DNA from: Streptosporangium lutulentum
GTDB taxonomy: Bacteria; Actinomycetota; Actinomycetes; Streptosporangiales; Streptosporangiaceae
Assembly (NCBI RefSeq): GCF_030811455.1
Contig: NZ_JAUSQU010000001.1
Coordinates: 2,852,001 to 2,916,000, forward strand
Direction: 5' to 3'
Length of the DNA stretch: 64,000 bases
Below are positions 9,484 to 18,486 of the stretch, in pieces. The notes under the pieces are model-generated. The model was not told where the DNA came from. It saw only the letters and a list, made by a program, of their open reading frames with translations, and ran no database searches. Position 1 is the stretch's first letter, and each line of letters starts with the position of its first letter. Both the position numbers and the translations under genes were made by a program.

Positions 9484-10541
9484 GAGGAACTCCTTGGTCT
9501 CCAGATCTCTATGATCTGGCACTCAAGATGTCCACACCTCGGGGTGAAGGCCCCTTCGCCAAGCTGGACGTGGCGAGCGTATGGGGCGACGGTAAGACGG
9601 TCGCGGCCGACGGCTCGCAGATCGACACCTGGGAGAACAACCTGCTGGCCGAAACGTCAATCCGGTACGGCGGATACGGCGGCATCGCCTACCGGCACGT
9701 CTCCAACACCTACATCGCCCTGTTCAGCCGCTTCATCCCGTGCGGGGTGTGGGAGGCGGTCTACATCATTGAGGGCCTGCTGCGAAACGAATCGGATATC
9801 CAGCCCGACACCATCCATGCCGACACCCAAGGCCAGGCGCTGCCGGTCTTCGGCCTCGGCGCGCTGCTGGGATTCGACCTGCTGCCCCGCATCCGCAACT
9901 GGCACGACCTGATCTTCTACCGGCCGGACGAGAAAACCCGTTACGCCCACATCGACTCGCTGTTCGGCGACGACGCGGTCGACTGGGACCTGATCGAGAA
10001 CCACTGGAGCGACCTGCTCCGCACGGCGATCTCGATCCGGGAGAACCGGCTGTCGTCGGTGACGCTGTTGCGCCGGTTGGGCAACCACTCCCGCAAGAAC
10101 CGCCTGTATCGAGCCTTCCGCGAGCTCGGCCGCGCGATCCGCACCATCACGCTGCTGCGCTACCTGTCGGAACCGCAGCTACGTGAGCAGATCACCCAGG
10201 TCACCAACCGCAACGAGGCCTTCCACGGCTTCGCCGACTGGCTGATGTTCGGCGGCAAGATGATCGGCCACAACGACCCCGACCACCAGGAGAAGGTGGT
10301 GAAGTTCAACGAGCTGATCGCCAACTGCGTCATCTACTCCACCGCCTGCGACATCACCGACGCCGCCAACGACATCGCCGCCGAAGGCCGCCCCGTCGAC
10401 CTCGACGACCTGGCCACCGTCTCGCCCTACATCACCCACACCGTGCGCCGGTTCGGCAACTGGACGCTCGACCTAACCCCGCCGGAGCAGAACCCCACGA
10501 CCCGGCTCGACCTCGAACCCCGCGTGCTGTTCCCGGCCTGA

Positions 10542-10847
10542 CTGCAAGAAGACGAGCGCAAGAGGGCCCGGCACCGCACCCCCAGCCCTCAGCGACACCT
10601 GCCCAGCGATCCTGAAGAAGGCGGTGGTGGACCGCGCCGTGCGCGGGCCACCACCGCCACCACCGCGCCAGGAGCCGACCTGGCAGCACATCGTCGTGCC
10701 CGACGATGTGGCCTCGGCGCCGTCGGCTTACCAGCCCAACTACTTGCCCGCCACCAGCTCTGGCAAGCGCCTGGCGGCGGTGATCACTAAGAAGACGATG
10801 CGCCGCCGACCCCTATGCCGGCCCTCGCGCGCGGATTGGTGAGCGAC
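10542..10847. other. Intergenic stretch inside the Tn3 transposon
   Basis: About 300 bases between the tnpA stop and the convergent CU044-type gene. It contains GC-rich near-palindromic sequence (GGCGGTGGTGG near 10620 and its partial complement near 10650) but no convincing gene. A 72-codon frame here has a Pro-rich product with no recognisable features. Confidence 0.4.
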
Positions 10848-12023
10848 TCAGTTCCGATGCGTGGGCAGTTCTGGGCGTTCGTTGGTCCAGCCGATCGCCT
10901 GGTAGGAGGTGGAGAGACGCAGCTCCGCCTGCCGTCCGTTCGCGAGCTTGGTTGTGTTCGTCCTGACCTCGGCAAGAAGCAGGCCGGTGCTGGGATCGAC
11001 CACGAGCTGAACCTTGGTGAACAGGCCCGGCTCTATTTCCTCCTGATAGCTGAGTGTCTGCCCGCGTCGGCCGAGCGGGTCTGTCATCTCCCCCTCGGCC
11101 CGTATGCCGGGCAGAGACGCGAGGATCCGGTACGCGGATGCACGAACCTCGGGCGAGGCCGGCAGGCCACTGATGATGCTCACGCAGTCTCGCAGAAGGA
11201 TATGCGCCGTCGCCTCCTCTACGTCTGTCCCGGGGTCAGGGTCCGCCGTCAGCTGCCGGGTGATGCGCTCTTCCAGGTAGTTCCGGAGCGTCTCGGGCTC
11301 GTTCGGGATCGCGCGCACCTCCTTCCAGGTCATCAAGTCCGAGTCCCCCGCCATGTCGCCGGCCGAGCCCTTCCACTTGCCGTGAAGCCGTTCGGCGGTT
11401 CGCTCACCTGCCGCTGCCTCCAGCGGCTTGGACGGGACGGAGAACAGCTCCTCCGTCTTCATGTTCTTGGGGTATCGCCAGCTGGTAGGCGAGCCCGCGG
11501 CCCGCCAGGCCGCCTCGTCTTGCGGGGTCGCGGGCTTGACGCCGAGATCCTGGCCGATGCGCCAGTACTGCAGATCCGGCCGCTTCGCCAGCCACGTCTC
11601 AAGGGACCGACTGCCCTCGAGCACATAGCTGCGCGTGGGGTCGGTCAACATCCACTGGTTGACGGTCGCGATGCGCCAGTAGTCGCCGCTCGCAGGGGCC
11701 TTCTCCATGGCGACGGCAGCAGCGAGCAGGATCTGCCGGGCAGTCGGTTCGGCCGTCGCGGACCCCGACGTGCTGGGCTGAGGTGCGACGGAGACCGTGC
11801 TGTCAGACAGCATCGCGGGGGCGATGACCGCTACCGCGACGGCGGCCGCGGCCAGGCCGAGCAGAGCGCGGCCAGGAGAGAGCAGGAGCCGCCGCCGGGC
11901 CGGAACGCGCTCCAACACGACGATCTCCGCCAGCAGCGCGTCCGCCCCCGCGGTGGACGCCCGGCCGGCCAGGTCCTCATCCAGCACCCTCGCCCGGTCC
12001 TTGAAGATCTGGTCGTTATTCAC
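10848..12023 (-). CDS. CU044_5270 family membrane protein (sigma-factor partner)
   Basis: A 391-residue protein overlapping the 3' end of the ECF sigma gene by 4 bases, the standard arrangement for this pair. The cytosolic N-terminus (about 1-48; FKDRARVLDEDLAGRASTAGADALLAEIVVL) is followed by one transmembrane segment (about 50-72, LLGLAAAAVAVAVIAPAML) and a long extracytoplasmic domain. Proteins of this kind are presumed to restrain the cognate sigma factor; no zinc anti-sigma motif is visible. The N-terminal half closely resembles the fused protein at 18605-19793, whereas the outer domains are unrelated. Confidence 0.85.
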   Translation of the reverse strand: MNNDQIFKDRARVLDEDLAGRASTAGADALLAEIVVLERVPARRRLLLSPGRALLGLAAAAVAVAVIAPAMLSDSTVSVAPQPSTSGSATAEPTARQILLAAAVAMEKAPASGDYWRIATVNQWMLTDPTRSYVLEGSRSLETWLAKRPDLQYWRIGQDLGVKPATPQDEAAWRAAGSPTSWRYPKNMKTEELFSVPSKPLEAAAGERTAERLHGKWKGSAGDMAGDSDLMTWKEVRAIPNEPETLRNYLEERITRQLTADPDPGTDVEEATAHILLRDCVSIISGLPASPEVRASAYRILASLPGIRAEGEMTDPLGRRGQTLSYQEEIEPGLFTKVQLVVDPSTGLLLAEVRTNTTKLANGRQAELRLSTSYQAIGWTNERPELPTHRN

Positions 12024-12571
12024 CGTGACTCCTTCTCGATGAGCGGCCGTGACGCGAAACGGGCGGCCGATGGGCGGGTCTTCTCCAGGGCCTTGGCGAA
12101 GCGCTTGCGGGCCCGGTGCAGGCGGATACGGGCGGCGTTGCGCGAGCAGTCCAGCACTGTGGCGATCTCGCCGGGGTCGAGCCCCTCCCAGAGGGTCAGG
12201 GCCAGCAGCTCACGATCGCTGTCGGCGAGCATGCCCATGGCTTCATCCACGCCGTCCCGCTCACTGTGGCGGGAGGGAGCGGTGTAGAGGTGTTCGACCT
12301 CGTCGGTGAGTTCGGCGTGCCGGGTGAGCCTGCGCCGCTCGCCGCGGCGGTGGTTGGCCAGGACCCGCCGGGCCACGCCGTACAGCCAGAGCTTGCCGGC
12401 CTCACCGTCAGGGAGCTCGGATATCCGCCGCCAGGCGATCACATAGGTCTCGGCCACAACATCAGCGGCGTCCTCGGGAGAGGAACACCGCCGCACGGCA
12501 TATCCGAGGATCTGCTCATAGGTTCGCCGGTACACCGCCTCAAACCGGGACCGGTCGTCTTGTTCACTCAC
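12020..12571 (-). CDS. ECF-type RNA polymerase sigma factor (transposon passenger)
   Basis: A 183-residue sigma-70 family ECF factor from a GTG start. Region 2 is at about residues 10-75 (YRRTYEQILGYAVRRCSSPEDAADVVAETYVIAWRR) and region 4 at about 115-165 (LTLWEGLDPGEIATVLDCSRNAARIRLHRARKRF). Complete, with no C-terminal extension. It is co-oriented and overlapping with the CU044-type gene. It lies inside the Tn3 transposon and strongly resembles the sigma gene that the transposon interrupts, including the leader DNA. A 29-bp palindrome lies 67-95 bases upstream. Confidence 0.92.
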   Translation of the reverse strand: MSEQDDRSRFEAVYRRTYEQILGYAVRRCSSPEDAADVVAETYVIAWRRISELPDGEAGKLWLYGVARRVLANHRRGERRRLTRHAELTDEVEHLYTAPSRHSERDGVDEAMGMLADSDRELLALTLWEGLDPGEIATVLDCSRNAARIRLHRARKRFAKALEKTRPSAARFASRPLIEKESR

Positions 12572-12637
12572 GCGTCATCCTCGTCAGACCTTCCGAACGC
12601 TGCGGGCTTTCACTTCCTACGTGTCCGCGGGCGACGG

Positions 12638-12666
12638 CAGAATTTCAGGCCAGGCCTGAAATTCTG
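12638..12666. promoter_or_regulatory. 29-bp perfect palindrome upstream of the passenger sigma gene
   Basis: CAGAATTTCAGGCC and GGCCTGAAATTCTG are perfect 14-base arms around a single A, ending 67 bases before the sigma start. Only the inner half (CCTGAAATTCTG, 5888-5899) is present at the interrupted sigma locus. It could be an operator for a dimeric regulator or a hairpin; it is not followed by a T tract. Confidence 0.5.
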
Positions 12667-12748
12667 AGCCGATCGGAGCGGGCCCGCGACCGGCGGCGTG
12701 CGAAAACCCCGGACCAGCAGGTCAGGCTCGCCGCCACTATCAGTCAGA

Positions 12749-12855
12749 TGTGACAGAGAACTCGTATTACCTGTCACACTGGCCTCCGTCGCCGTGCTCC
12801 GGCCCAGCTCGCCGAGCGGCGGGCCGAGGGCGACTCGGCAATGTTATGTGTCACA
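12749..12855. promoter_or_regulatory. Candidate resolution site of the TnpI-like recombinase
   Basis: TGTGACA (12749-12755) and TGTCACA (12772-12778) form an inverted pair with a 16-base spacer. A third TGTCACA box (12849-12855) lies 70 bases on, just upstream of the recombinase start at 12875. TnpI-type Tn3 elements use an inverted core pair plus accessory repeats next to the recombinase gene, and the arrangement fits that. Assignment is by position and symmetry only. Confidence 0.5.
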
Positions 12856-12874
12856 TCGGCGCGGGAGGTTCCTG

Positions 12875-13834
12875 ATGATGGTCGTGCCGTTCCCCACCCC
12901 GCCCGCCGAGACCGCCGGCGGCGAGTCCGTCGCGGTCGCCGTCGACCGGTACCTCGACTCCGTCCAGACCAAGACCACCCGTGACAGCTACGCCGAGACC
13001 CTCGCCCGGCTGGCCACGCTCGCCGGGGACCGGCCCGCCGCGGTGCTCACGCCCGAGGACTACGCCGCGGTGATGAACAGGTGGGACGGCGCGGCGGCCG
13101 CTACCTGGAACCGGCACCTGTCCGCGCTCACTTCCTTCACCGCCTGGGCCGGACGACAGGAGATCCTCACCACTAACCCGGGACGCCGACTGGAACGGCG
13201 CAAGCCCGCCCGCCGCGGCGACCGGTCGATCCCGCGCACCCGGCTGGACAAGCTGTTCACCGACGACCGGCACGGCCTGCGCGAGCGGGTGCTGTGGCGG
13301 ATGCTCTACGAAACGGCGGCCAGAGCCGAGGAACTCCTGTCCCTGAACATCGAGGACCTGGACCTGGAGTTCCGGCGCGGCCGCGTCACCTCCAAAGGCG
13401 GAGCGACCGAGTACGTGCACTGGGCCACCGGCAACGCCCGCCTCCTGCCCCGGCTCCTGCGCGGCCGCACCACCGGGCCGCTCTTCCTCGCCGACCGGCG
13501 CGCTCCTGCCGCCGGATCGCGCGCCCCGGCGGCCGCCGATATCTGCCCGGAGACCGGGCGCGGCCGGCTGTCCTACCCGCGCGCCGAATACCTGTTCAAG
13601 CAGGCCACCGCCGCCCTCGACCCGCACGGGACCGGGTGGACGCTCCACCAGCTGCGGCACTCCGCGCTCCAGCACCTGGCCGTCGACGGCCGCACCGCCC
13701 CCGAGCTCCAAGCCAAGTCCCGGCACCTGCACCTGGGCAGCCTCGGCCGGTACGTCCAACTCGGAGAACAGACCTCCGCACAGGTCACCGCCGACGCCGA
13801 CGCCGACTCCGCCGCACGACGCCGGACCCGCTAA
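12875..13834 (+). CDS. Tyrosine recombinase, TnpI-like resolvase of the Tn3 transposon
   Basis: The start is the ATG at 12875 (or the ATG at 12878), placed after GGGAGG. The 319-residue protein has a SAM-like core-binding domain at about residues 18-100 and a catalytic domain with the family residues: Arg in YETAARAEELLSL (about 150), Lys in VTSKGGATEY, the HQLRH box after GWTL, His in KSRHLHLGSL and the nucleophile Tyr in GRYVQLGEQT. Its position next to the right inverted repeat, with a possible res site in front, indicates cointegrate resolution for the Tn3 transposon. Confidence 0.88.
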   Translation: MMVVPFPTPPAETAGGESVAVAVDRYLDSVQTKTTRDSYAETLARLATLAGDRPAAVLTPEDYAAVMNRWDGAAAATWNRHLSALTSFTAWAGRQEILTTNPGRRLERRKPARRGDRSIPRTRLDKLFTDDRHGLRERVLWRMLYETAARAEELLSLNIEDLDLEFRRGRVTSKGGATEYVHWATGNARLLPRLLRGRTTGPLFLADRRAPAAGSRAPAAADICPETGRGRLSYPRAEYLFKQATAALDPHGTGWTLHQLRHSALQHLAVDGRTAPELQAKSRHLHLGSLGRYVQLGEQTSAQVTADADADSAARRRTR

Positions 13835-13993
13835 CCGCCGCAGTGCGGCGACCTGTATCGGAACGGTGAACGGCGATAACTCCGGCCAGGCCGACCCACT
13901 AACGCCGTTTTCCGTTCGGTTGCAGCTCGACCCCCAGCACCACCCCGCCGCCCGACGACGCAAGCGCTGACGTCAGACGCGACGCCGACACCA

Positions 13994-14026
13994 CGCGGTG
14001 TGTTTCTGGCGTACTCCGGCCGTACC
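13994..14026 (-). repeat. Right terminal inverted repeat of the Tn3 transposon
   Basis: The reverse complement of the left end with 30 of 33 matches. The following bases (CCGGGATTCC) are not the expected ATACG target copy, so another element follows directly. The 160 bases between the recombinase stop and this repeat hold nothing recognisable. Confidence 0.8.
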
Positions 14027-15059
14027 CCGGGATTCCCCAGAGTTCATGCGAACTGAAGGTTCATCAGGCTGAACTTAAAGGTCTTCACACATCATGGATG
14101 GTTTCAGCCCTTGGGTTCGCCTGAATGCGCAGGGTCTTGTTCTTCTGCGGCCATGGTGAGCAGCTCGCGGGCGGAGTCGGCGTAACGGATCGCAGTCTTG
14201 GTGTCGAGGCCAAAGACCGAGGCAAGGTGGAGCGGGTCGCCACCACAGGCGAGAGCTTCTTCGAGGATCCGGTCCATGCGCAGCCGTTCCAAGGTGGCGG
14301 CCTGCCTGTGAAGGATGAGCGAGGCGCCCTGGCCGCTGGCTGGCGCCGTGGTCGTGGCTGTTATGTGATTGACGAGCAGATGCGGGTTGGCGGTGTCGGG
14401 CCAGCGGGCGGCGCGGTGGCGGAACCAGTCGAGGAGCAGCCGGTGGGTGAGGTCGTCGAGCGGGCGGGCTTGTCCGGCGATGATGATGCGGCGGTTGCCG
14501 AGGTCGACGTCGTCCAGGCGTAATGCGAGCATCTCGGCCGCGCGGGCGGCGTGGACTCCGGCGAGCGCGACCATGACTCGGGCCGCGGGAGTCATGGCGG
14601 CCTGGACGGACTGGTCGATGTCGTCTGAGAGCAGCGGCTGCAGGACTCCGTAGGGGTGCTGGCCGACTTTGAGGCCGCGGGTGGGATCGCGGAAGATCGC
14701 GCCGTTCTTCCTGGCGCGAGAGAACAAGGACCGCAGCGAGATCAGGGCGTGGCGACGTTGTTGGCCATGAAGCTGATCGAGCGCAGCATGGACGTCGTCG
14801 CGGGTGACCTCACGGAGGTGGTCGTAGCGGTCGGACCAGGTCAGCAGGATCGGCCGAATCCGGCCCATGTATCCATAGACGGTCGCCGGGGCTCGTGCCT
14901 TGTTGCGCGGGCCGCCGTCGTGCAGGATCCGCAGCCAGGCCTCGACGTCCCGGCTGATCCCAGGGGCAAGGCCGTCGAGCTTGCCGGTGGGGCCTTCACC
15001 CCGAGGTGTGGACATCTTGAGTGCCAGATCATAGAGATCTGGAGACCAAGGAGTTCCTC

Positions 15060-15383
15060 GTGGCCATGAAGGCCTACTCAGTTGAGTTCAAGACAGACGC
15101 CGTCGCGTTGTATCTGTCGGACCCGTCGCGGACGTACGCGTCGGTGGCCAAGGACCTGGGCGTCAACCGTGAGACGTTGCGCCTGTGGGTGCACCAGGCG
15201 CGGTCTGCCGGCACTGCTCCGAAGACGGGCTCGGTGAAGAGGCCGCCGACGGGATTGGTAACCTCCGGCAACGTGCTGGAAGAGGAGAACAAGCAGTTGC
15301 GGGCCCGGATCCGGGAACTGGAGCTGGAGCGCGAGATTTTGCGGCGGGCGGCCAAGTATTTCGCCGGGGAGACGAACTGGTGA
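15060..15383 (+). CDS. IS3-family transposase OrfA, copy 2
   Basis: Identical protein to the OrfA of copy 1: HTH domain followed by a leucine-zipper coil. Starts at the GTG after AAGGAG; the stop overlaps the orfB start. Confidence 0.93.
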   Translation: MAMKAYSVEFKTDAVALYLSDPSRTYASVAKDLGVNRETLRLWVHQARSAGTAPKTGSVKRPPTGLVTSGNVLEEENKQLRARIRELELEREILRRAAKYFAGETNW

Positions 15384-16270
15384 GTCGCTTCCAGTTCGTT
15401 GCCGATCACCGTGACGCCTTCGGGGTGAAGCGACTGTGCCGAGTGCTGGAGGTCTCCCGGTCGGGGTTCTATCGGTGGGTGGCCGCCACACCGGCGAGGG
15501 CGGTGCGGACGGCGGCCGACGCTGCGCTCGCGGCGGAGATCAGGCAGATCCACGCCGACTTCGATGGCACCTACGGCAGCCCGCGGGTGACTGCCGAGCT
15601 GCGCGATGCGGGCCGGCGGGTCAATCACAAGCGGGTGGCGCGGATCATGCGGGTCTTCGGCATCGTCGGGCTGCATCTGCGTAAGAGGGTCCGCACCACG
15701 GTGCCCGAGCCCTCCCATCAGAAGATGCCCGACCTGATCAAGCGGGACTTCACCGCGGCCGCGCCGAACCAGCGGTACGTGGGCGACATCACCTATCTGC
15801 CCGTCGGTGAGGGACAGTTCTTGTATCTCGCGACGGTGCTGGACCTGCATTCACGTCGCCTGGCTGGTTGGTCGATCGCCGATCACATGCGCACCGAGCT
15901 GGTGACCGACGCGCTGCGGGCAGCCGCCGCCACGCGGGGTGGTGACCTGGCCGGGGCGGTCTTTCACTCCGATCACGGGGCGCAATACACCTCCGCCGAC
16001 TTCGCCGCCGTGTGCAAGGAGTTCGGTGTTCGCCAGTCGATGGGCGCCGTCGGGACAAGCGCGGACAACGCTGCCGCCGAGGCGTTCAACGCCACTCTCA
16101 AACGCGAGACGCTGCAGGGCGCCAAACGCTGGTCCTCGGCCCGCCAGGCTCGCCTGGAGGTCTTCAAGTGGATCACTCGCTACAACACCCGAAGGAGGCA
16201 CTCCAGCCTGAACTACCTCAGCCCGATCACCTACGAGCAGCGGTCCGATAGGGTCCTGCTCGCCGCATGA
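15380..16270 (+). CDS. IS3-family transposase OrfB, copy 2
   Basis: Identical protein to the OrfB of copy 1 with all three DDE motifs intact, so this copy should be able to move itself and the other two. Confidence 0.95.
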   Translation: MSRFQFVADHRDAFGVKRLCRVLEVSRSGFYRWVAATPARAVRTAADAALAAEIRQIHADFDGTYGSPRVTAELRDAGRRVNHKRVARIMRVFGIVGLHLRKRVRTTVPEPSHQKMPDLIKRDFTAAAPNQRYVGDITYLPVGEGQFLYLATVLDLHSRRLAGWSIADHMRTELVTDALRAAAATRGGDLAGAVFHSDHGAQYTSADFAAVCKEFGVRQSMGAVGTSADNAAAEAFNATLKRETLQGAKRWSSARQARLEVFKWITRYNTRRRHSSLNYLSPITYEQRSDRVLLAA

Positions 16271-17029
16271 CAGCTGGTGTCCACATTTTGGGGCCAAGGC
16301 CCGTGAGCCAGTCCTCGAATGAGGGCCGCCGGTCGTCGCGGAACATGCCCATGCGCTTGAGCACGTCGGTGGTGCGGCCGACCCCGATCACCCGCTTGCG
16401 CAGGAAGGGGGACATCTCCGAGTGCAGGACGGGCTCCCCGTCGACCCGGTCGGCCAGCAGCACGGCCAGGCCGTACTCGATGTCGTCGCGGACTCCGCGT
16501 TTCCAGCCGCGGGCCTCGCCGATGATGTGGATGGTCCAGCGGGCCCAGGCCATCAGCGGGTCGTCCAGGCCGAGGCGCTCTCGCGCGTCGAACCGCGAGT
16601 AGTCACGAGGAAGGTCAAACAGCCGCAATGGCGTTCCCGGGCTCGGGGGACGCGCTGCCGGGATGGGGACCGGCTTGGGAGGGCGACCGATCCGCCCGCT
16701 CGGGTTGCGGATCCGGGTGCTCGCCCGCCGCTTCCGGCCCCAGAGCGGAATCAGATGAGCCAAGAAGAGCTGGTGAGAGTTGCCTCGGGAAAGGAGTGAT
16801 CGCACTCCGGCAGCCGGGCCGCTCGTCTCCGCGTCGAGGCGGGCCTGGCACCAGCACAACCGGCAGTAGCCCTCGCGCAGCGGCAGCTGGCGACCGCATC
16901 CCGTGCAGCGGCCGGTCGGGAGGCGGAAGGCAAACGAAGCGCAGGCCCCGCATCGCGGGGCGGACAACATGCCCCAGGCCAGGCAATCTGTGCAGCTTCT
17001 AGGCAGCATCGGCGTCGGCTCGATCTCGG

Positions 17030-17353
17030 TCACGTCGGCGGCAGAGACCGCCCGTCCTTGCGCTTGGGCGTCACCGACGGGCCTCCCGCTGAGACCGCCG
17101 CAGGCTGTTCGGCCTGCTCGTCGACGCGCTTGACCTTGTCGGGCTCGGCGATGAGGAGTTCCTCGACCCCGCAGCCGAGGACGGCGCAGATGACGTTGAG
17201 GTCGTCGAGCTTGATGCTGGCCGGCTCGCCCGACCAGAGCCCGGACATCTTTCCAGCACTCATTTTCAGGCCGTACTCGGCAAGCATCCGCTGGAGCTCG
17301 GACGCCTTCCAGATGCCGCGGTTGGCGGCCGCCAGGCGCAGGTTCCACCTCAT
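17030..17353 (-). CDS. Small HTH (Xre-like) protein of the recombinase element
   Basis: A 107-residue protein starting MRWNLRLAAANRGIWKASELQRMLAEYGLKMSAGKMSGLW, a Cro/C1-type helix-turn-helix, followed by LDDLNVICAVLGCGVEELLIAEPDKV, the usual end of this domain, and a basic tail. The ATG overlaps the recombinase stop (ATGA) and its own stop overlaps the next start (GTGA), implying translational coupling of three proteins in fixed ratio. It is probably a regulator or directionality factor. The homologue at 36411-36737 has the same position and size. Confidence 0.85.
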   Translation of the reverse strand: MRWNLRLAAANRGIWKASELQRMLAEYGLKMSAGKMSGLWSGEPASIKLDDLNVICAVLGCGVEELLIAEPDKVKRVDEQAEQPAAVSAGGPSVTPKRKDGRSLPPT

Positions 17354-18453
17354 CGCCGTAGTCCTTCCAATCTGGTGGCCGCACGCGCTTGACCTGCGAG
17401 CCAGGCGTCCTCGACGTGAGTCGAAGGGACGTGAACATATCTCATGGTCGTGGCGATCCAGGCGTGGCCGAGGACTTCCTGGATCGCGAGCAGATCCATC
17501 CCAGCCAGATAGAGCTGGGAGGCGCAGAAGTGCCGCAGGACATGGGGCGTAATGTCGTCCGGCCAGTCCGGCAGATGCGCCGTGGCCGCCTTGGCAAGCG
17601 CGGCGCGGATGGTCTCGTCGCCGACCCGGGAGACGGTGCCGTCGGCGTTCTTGCGCTCCGACAGCAGCAGCGGAACACCTGGTCGGGTGTGGTCGTCGCC
17701 GAACTGGCCCCACACGTCCTCGACGAACCAGCGCAGTGTCCCGCCCGCGTTGTTGATCAGCGGGACCATCCGTTCACGCGGTCCTGAGCCGCGGGTGCCC
17801 TTGCCGTGACGGACATGGAGCTTGCCGAAACGGCCGAGATGCCATTTGACGTCGGCCAGGTCGAGCTTGCAGGCCTCGTTCACGCGTAACCCGACATCGG
17901 CCATCAGCCGGCAGGCCGTGTAGTTCCGGGCGGCCGGACCGAACTTCCGGCAGGTCGACAATTCCTCCCGCCAGCCCGAGAACATTCGGGTGACTTGTTC
18001 GGCGGTCGGCGGGATACGAATCTTGGCCTGCTGATGGCCGCGGGGCCGGTTCATCTCGTCGATCGGGCACTCGACGACTCTGCCTGTCATCTGGTGGATC
18101 TCGACCTTGTGCCGCAGCTCCAGGAACAGGAAGAACGTCTTGATTGCCTGGGCCCGCGCCAGCCGGGTGCCCTTCGCCGTGACGCGTAGGACCTTGCCGA
18201 AGTACGTATCGGCGTCGGAGGGATCCATCTCCCACAGCGGCCGGCCGAACCAGGCCCGCACCTGCTCCAGGTGCATCACGTCGGAAGAGATCGTCCCGTC
18301 CGACAGTCCCGCCGCCGCTCGTGCCAGCACGAAACCCGCCAGCACGTCGGTCTCCAGGGCCTCAAGATCCTCCGCCGTCGCCGGAGCTCTTGCAACCCGC
18401 AGATCTTTCACCACTGCCAGCGCCAACTCCGGCCTCCTCGCCTTCAGCTTCAC
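17350..18453 (-). CDS. Tyrosine recombinase (integrase) of the recombinase element, intact
   Basis: 367 residues. An N-terminal core-binding domain is followed by a catalytic domain with Arg in MADVGLRVNEACKLD, Lys in VRHGKGTRGSG, the PHVLRHF box, LGHAWIATTMRYVHV containing the second His, and the Tyr nucleophile. All catalytic residues of the family are present, so it is likely active. First gene of a coupled three-gene unit. The homologue at 33987-36414 is broken. Upstream, 18487-18599 is a conserved terminal sequence. Confidence 0.9.
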   Translation of the reverse strand: MKLKARRPELALAVVKDLRVARAPATAEDLEALETDVLAGFVLARAAAGLSDGTISSDVMHLEQVRAWFGRPLWEMDPSDADTYFGKVLRVTAKGTRLARAQAIKTFFLFLELRHKVEIHQMTGRVVECPIDEMNRPRGHQQAKIRIPPTAEQVTRMFSGWREELSTCRKFGPAARNYTACRLMADVGLRVNEACKLDLADVKWHLGRFGKLHVRHGKGTRGSGPRERMVPLINNAGGTLRWFVEDVWGQFGDDHTRPGVPLLLSERKNADGTVSRVGDETIRAALAKAATAHLPDWPDDITPHVLRHFCASQLYLAGMDLLAIQEVLGHAWIATTMRYVHVPSTHVEDAWLAGQARAATRLEGLRR

Positions 18454-18486
18454 AGCAAGACGAACGACCAGAACGATAGACCTTCA

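Larger units (their letters stand above)
8241..9553 (-). mobile_element. IS3-family element, copy 1 (1313 bp)
   Basis: Imperfect 25-bp terminal repeats begin GGGCCTT and end GTGGACA. Flanked by the 3-bp duplication CTT (8238-8240 and 9554-9556), the size usual for the IS3 subgroup. Carries orfA and orfB on the minus strand. Copies of the same length at 14990-16302 and 34636-35948 encode identical proteins, and each has its own 3-bp duplication (GTG, CGG). Inserted in the Tn3 transposase gene. Confidence 0.95.
6133..10541 (+). pseudogene. tnpA: Tn3-family transposase, interrupted by a stop codon and an IS3 copy
   Basis: The frame runs 6133-8240, is interrupted by the IS3 element 8241-9553, and resumes at 9557 after the duplicated CTT. 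Joined, it gives 1031 codons including the stop, the normal length for Tn3 transposases. The N-terminus (TSIDRTAYPRFARVVSAREL) is the DUF4158-type DNA-binding part. The catalytic part after the IS includes WGDGKTVAADGSQID, NNLLAETSIRYGG, CGVWEAVYIIEGLL, HADTQGQALPVFG and RIRNWHDLIFYRP, with the expected acidic residues. A TGA at 7627-7629 stands where relatives, as I remember them, carry Cys (LEV-C-VFSYL). Both lesions should abolish activity. The GTG at 6133 is the likely start. Confidence 0.92.
6039..14026. mobile_element. Tn3-family transposon with TnpI-like recombinase and ECF sigma passenger
   Basis: Bounded by imperfect 33-bp inverted repeats (6039-6071 and 13994-14026; 30 of 33 match by eye, both beginning GGTACGGCCGGA). 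Contents in order: tnpA (+), broken by a stop codon and an IS3 copy; a CU044_5270-type gene and its ECF sigma gene (both -); a candidate resolution site; a tyrosine recombinase gene (+). Tn3 relatives resolved by a tyrosine recombinase rather than a serine resolvase are known (TnpI type). The left junction lies in an ECF sigma gene. The sequence beyond the right repeat is not that gene but another element, and the gene resumes at 18600. Confidence 0.85.
14990..16302 (+). mobile_element. IS3-family element, copy 2
   Basis: The same 1313-bp element as at 8241-9553, in opposite orientation, flanked by the 3-bp duplication GTG (14987-14989 and 16303-16305). It interrupts the zinc-ribbon recombinase-like gene. 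Confidence 0.95.
14104..17033 (-). pseudogene. Zinc-ribbon tyrosine-recombinase-like protein, split by IS3 copy 2
   Basis: The gene starts at a GTG at 17033 that overlaps the HTH stop (GTGA) and runs to 16303, then 14986 to 14104 after removal of the IS and one GTG. This restores 538 codons including the stop. The N-terminus has several CxxC pairs (CTDCLAWG, CGACASF, CTGCGRQ, CRLCWCQ). The C-terminal half resembles the tyrosine-recombinase fold (SLRSLFSRARKNGAIFRDPTRGL; LAGVHAARAAEMLALRLDDVDL; final IRYADSARELL). The usual HxxR box is not evident, so it may be an architectural partner rather than a catalyst. An intact relative is at 36734-37987. Confidence 0.8.

Noticed and set aside
14027-14103. 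tRNA-derived attachment site for the tyrosine recombinases
   Set aside because: No tRNA gene or tRNA 3' end was recognisable at either recombinase element.
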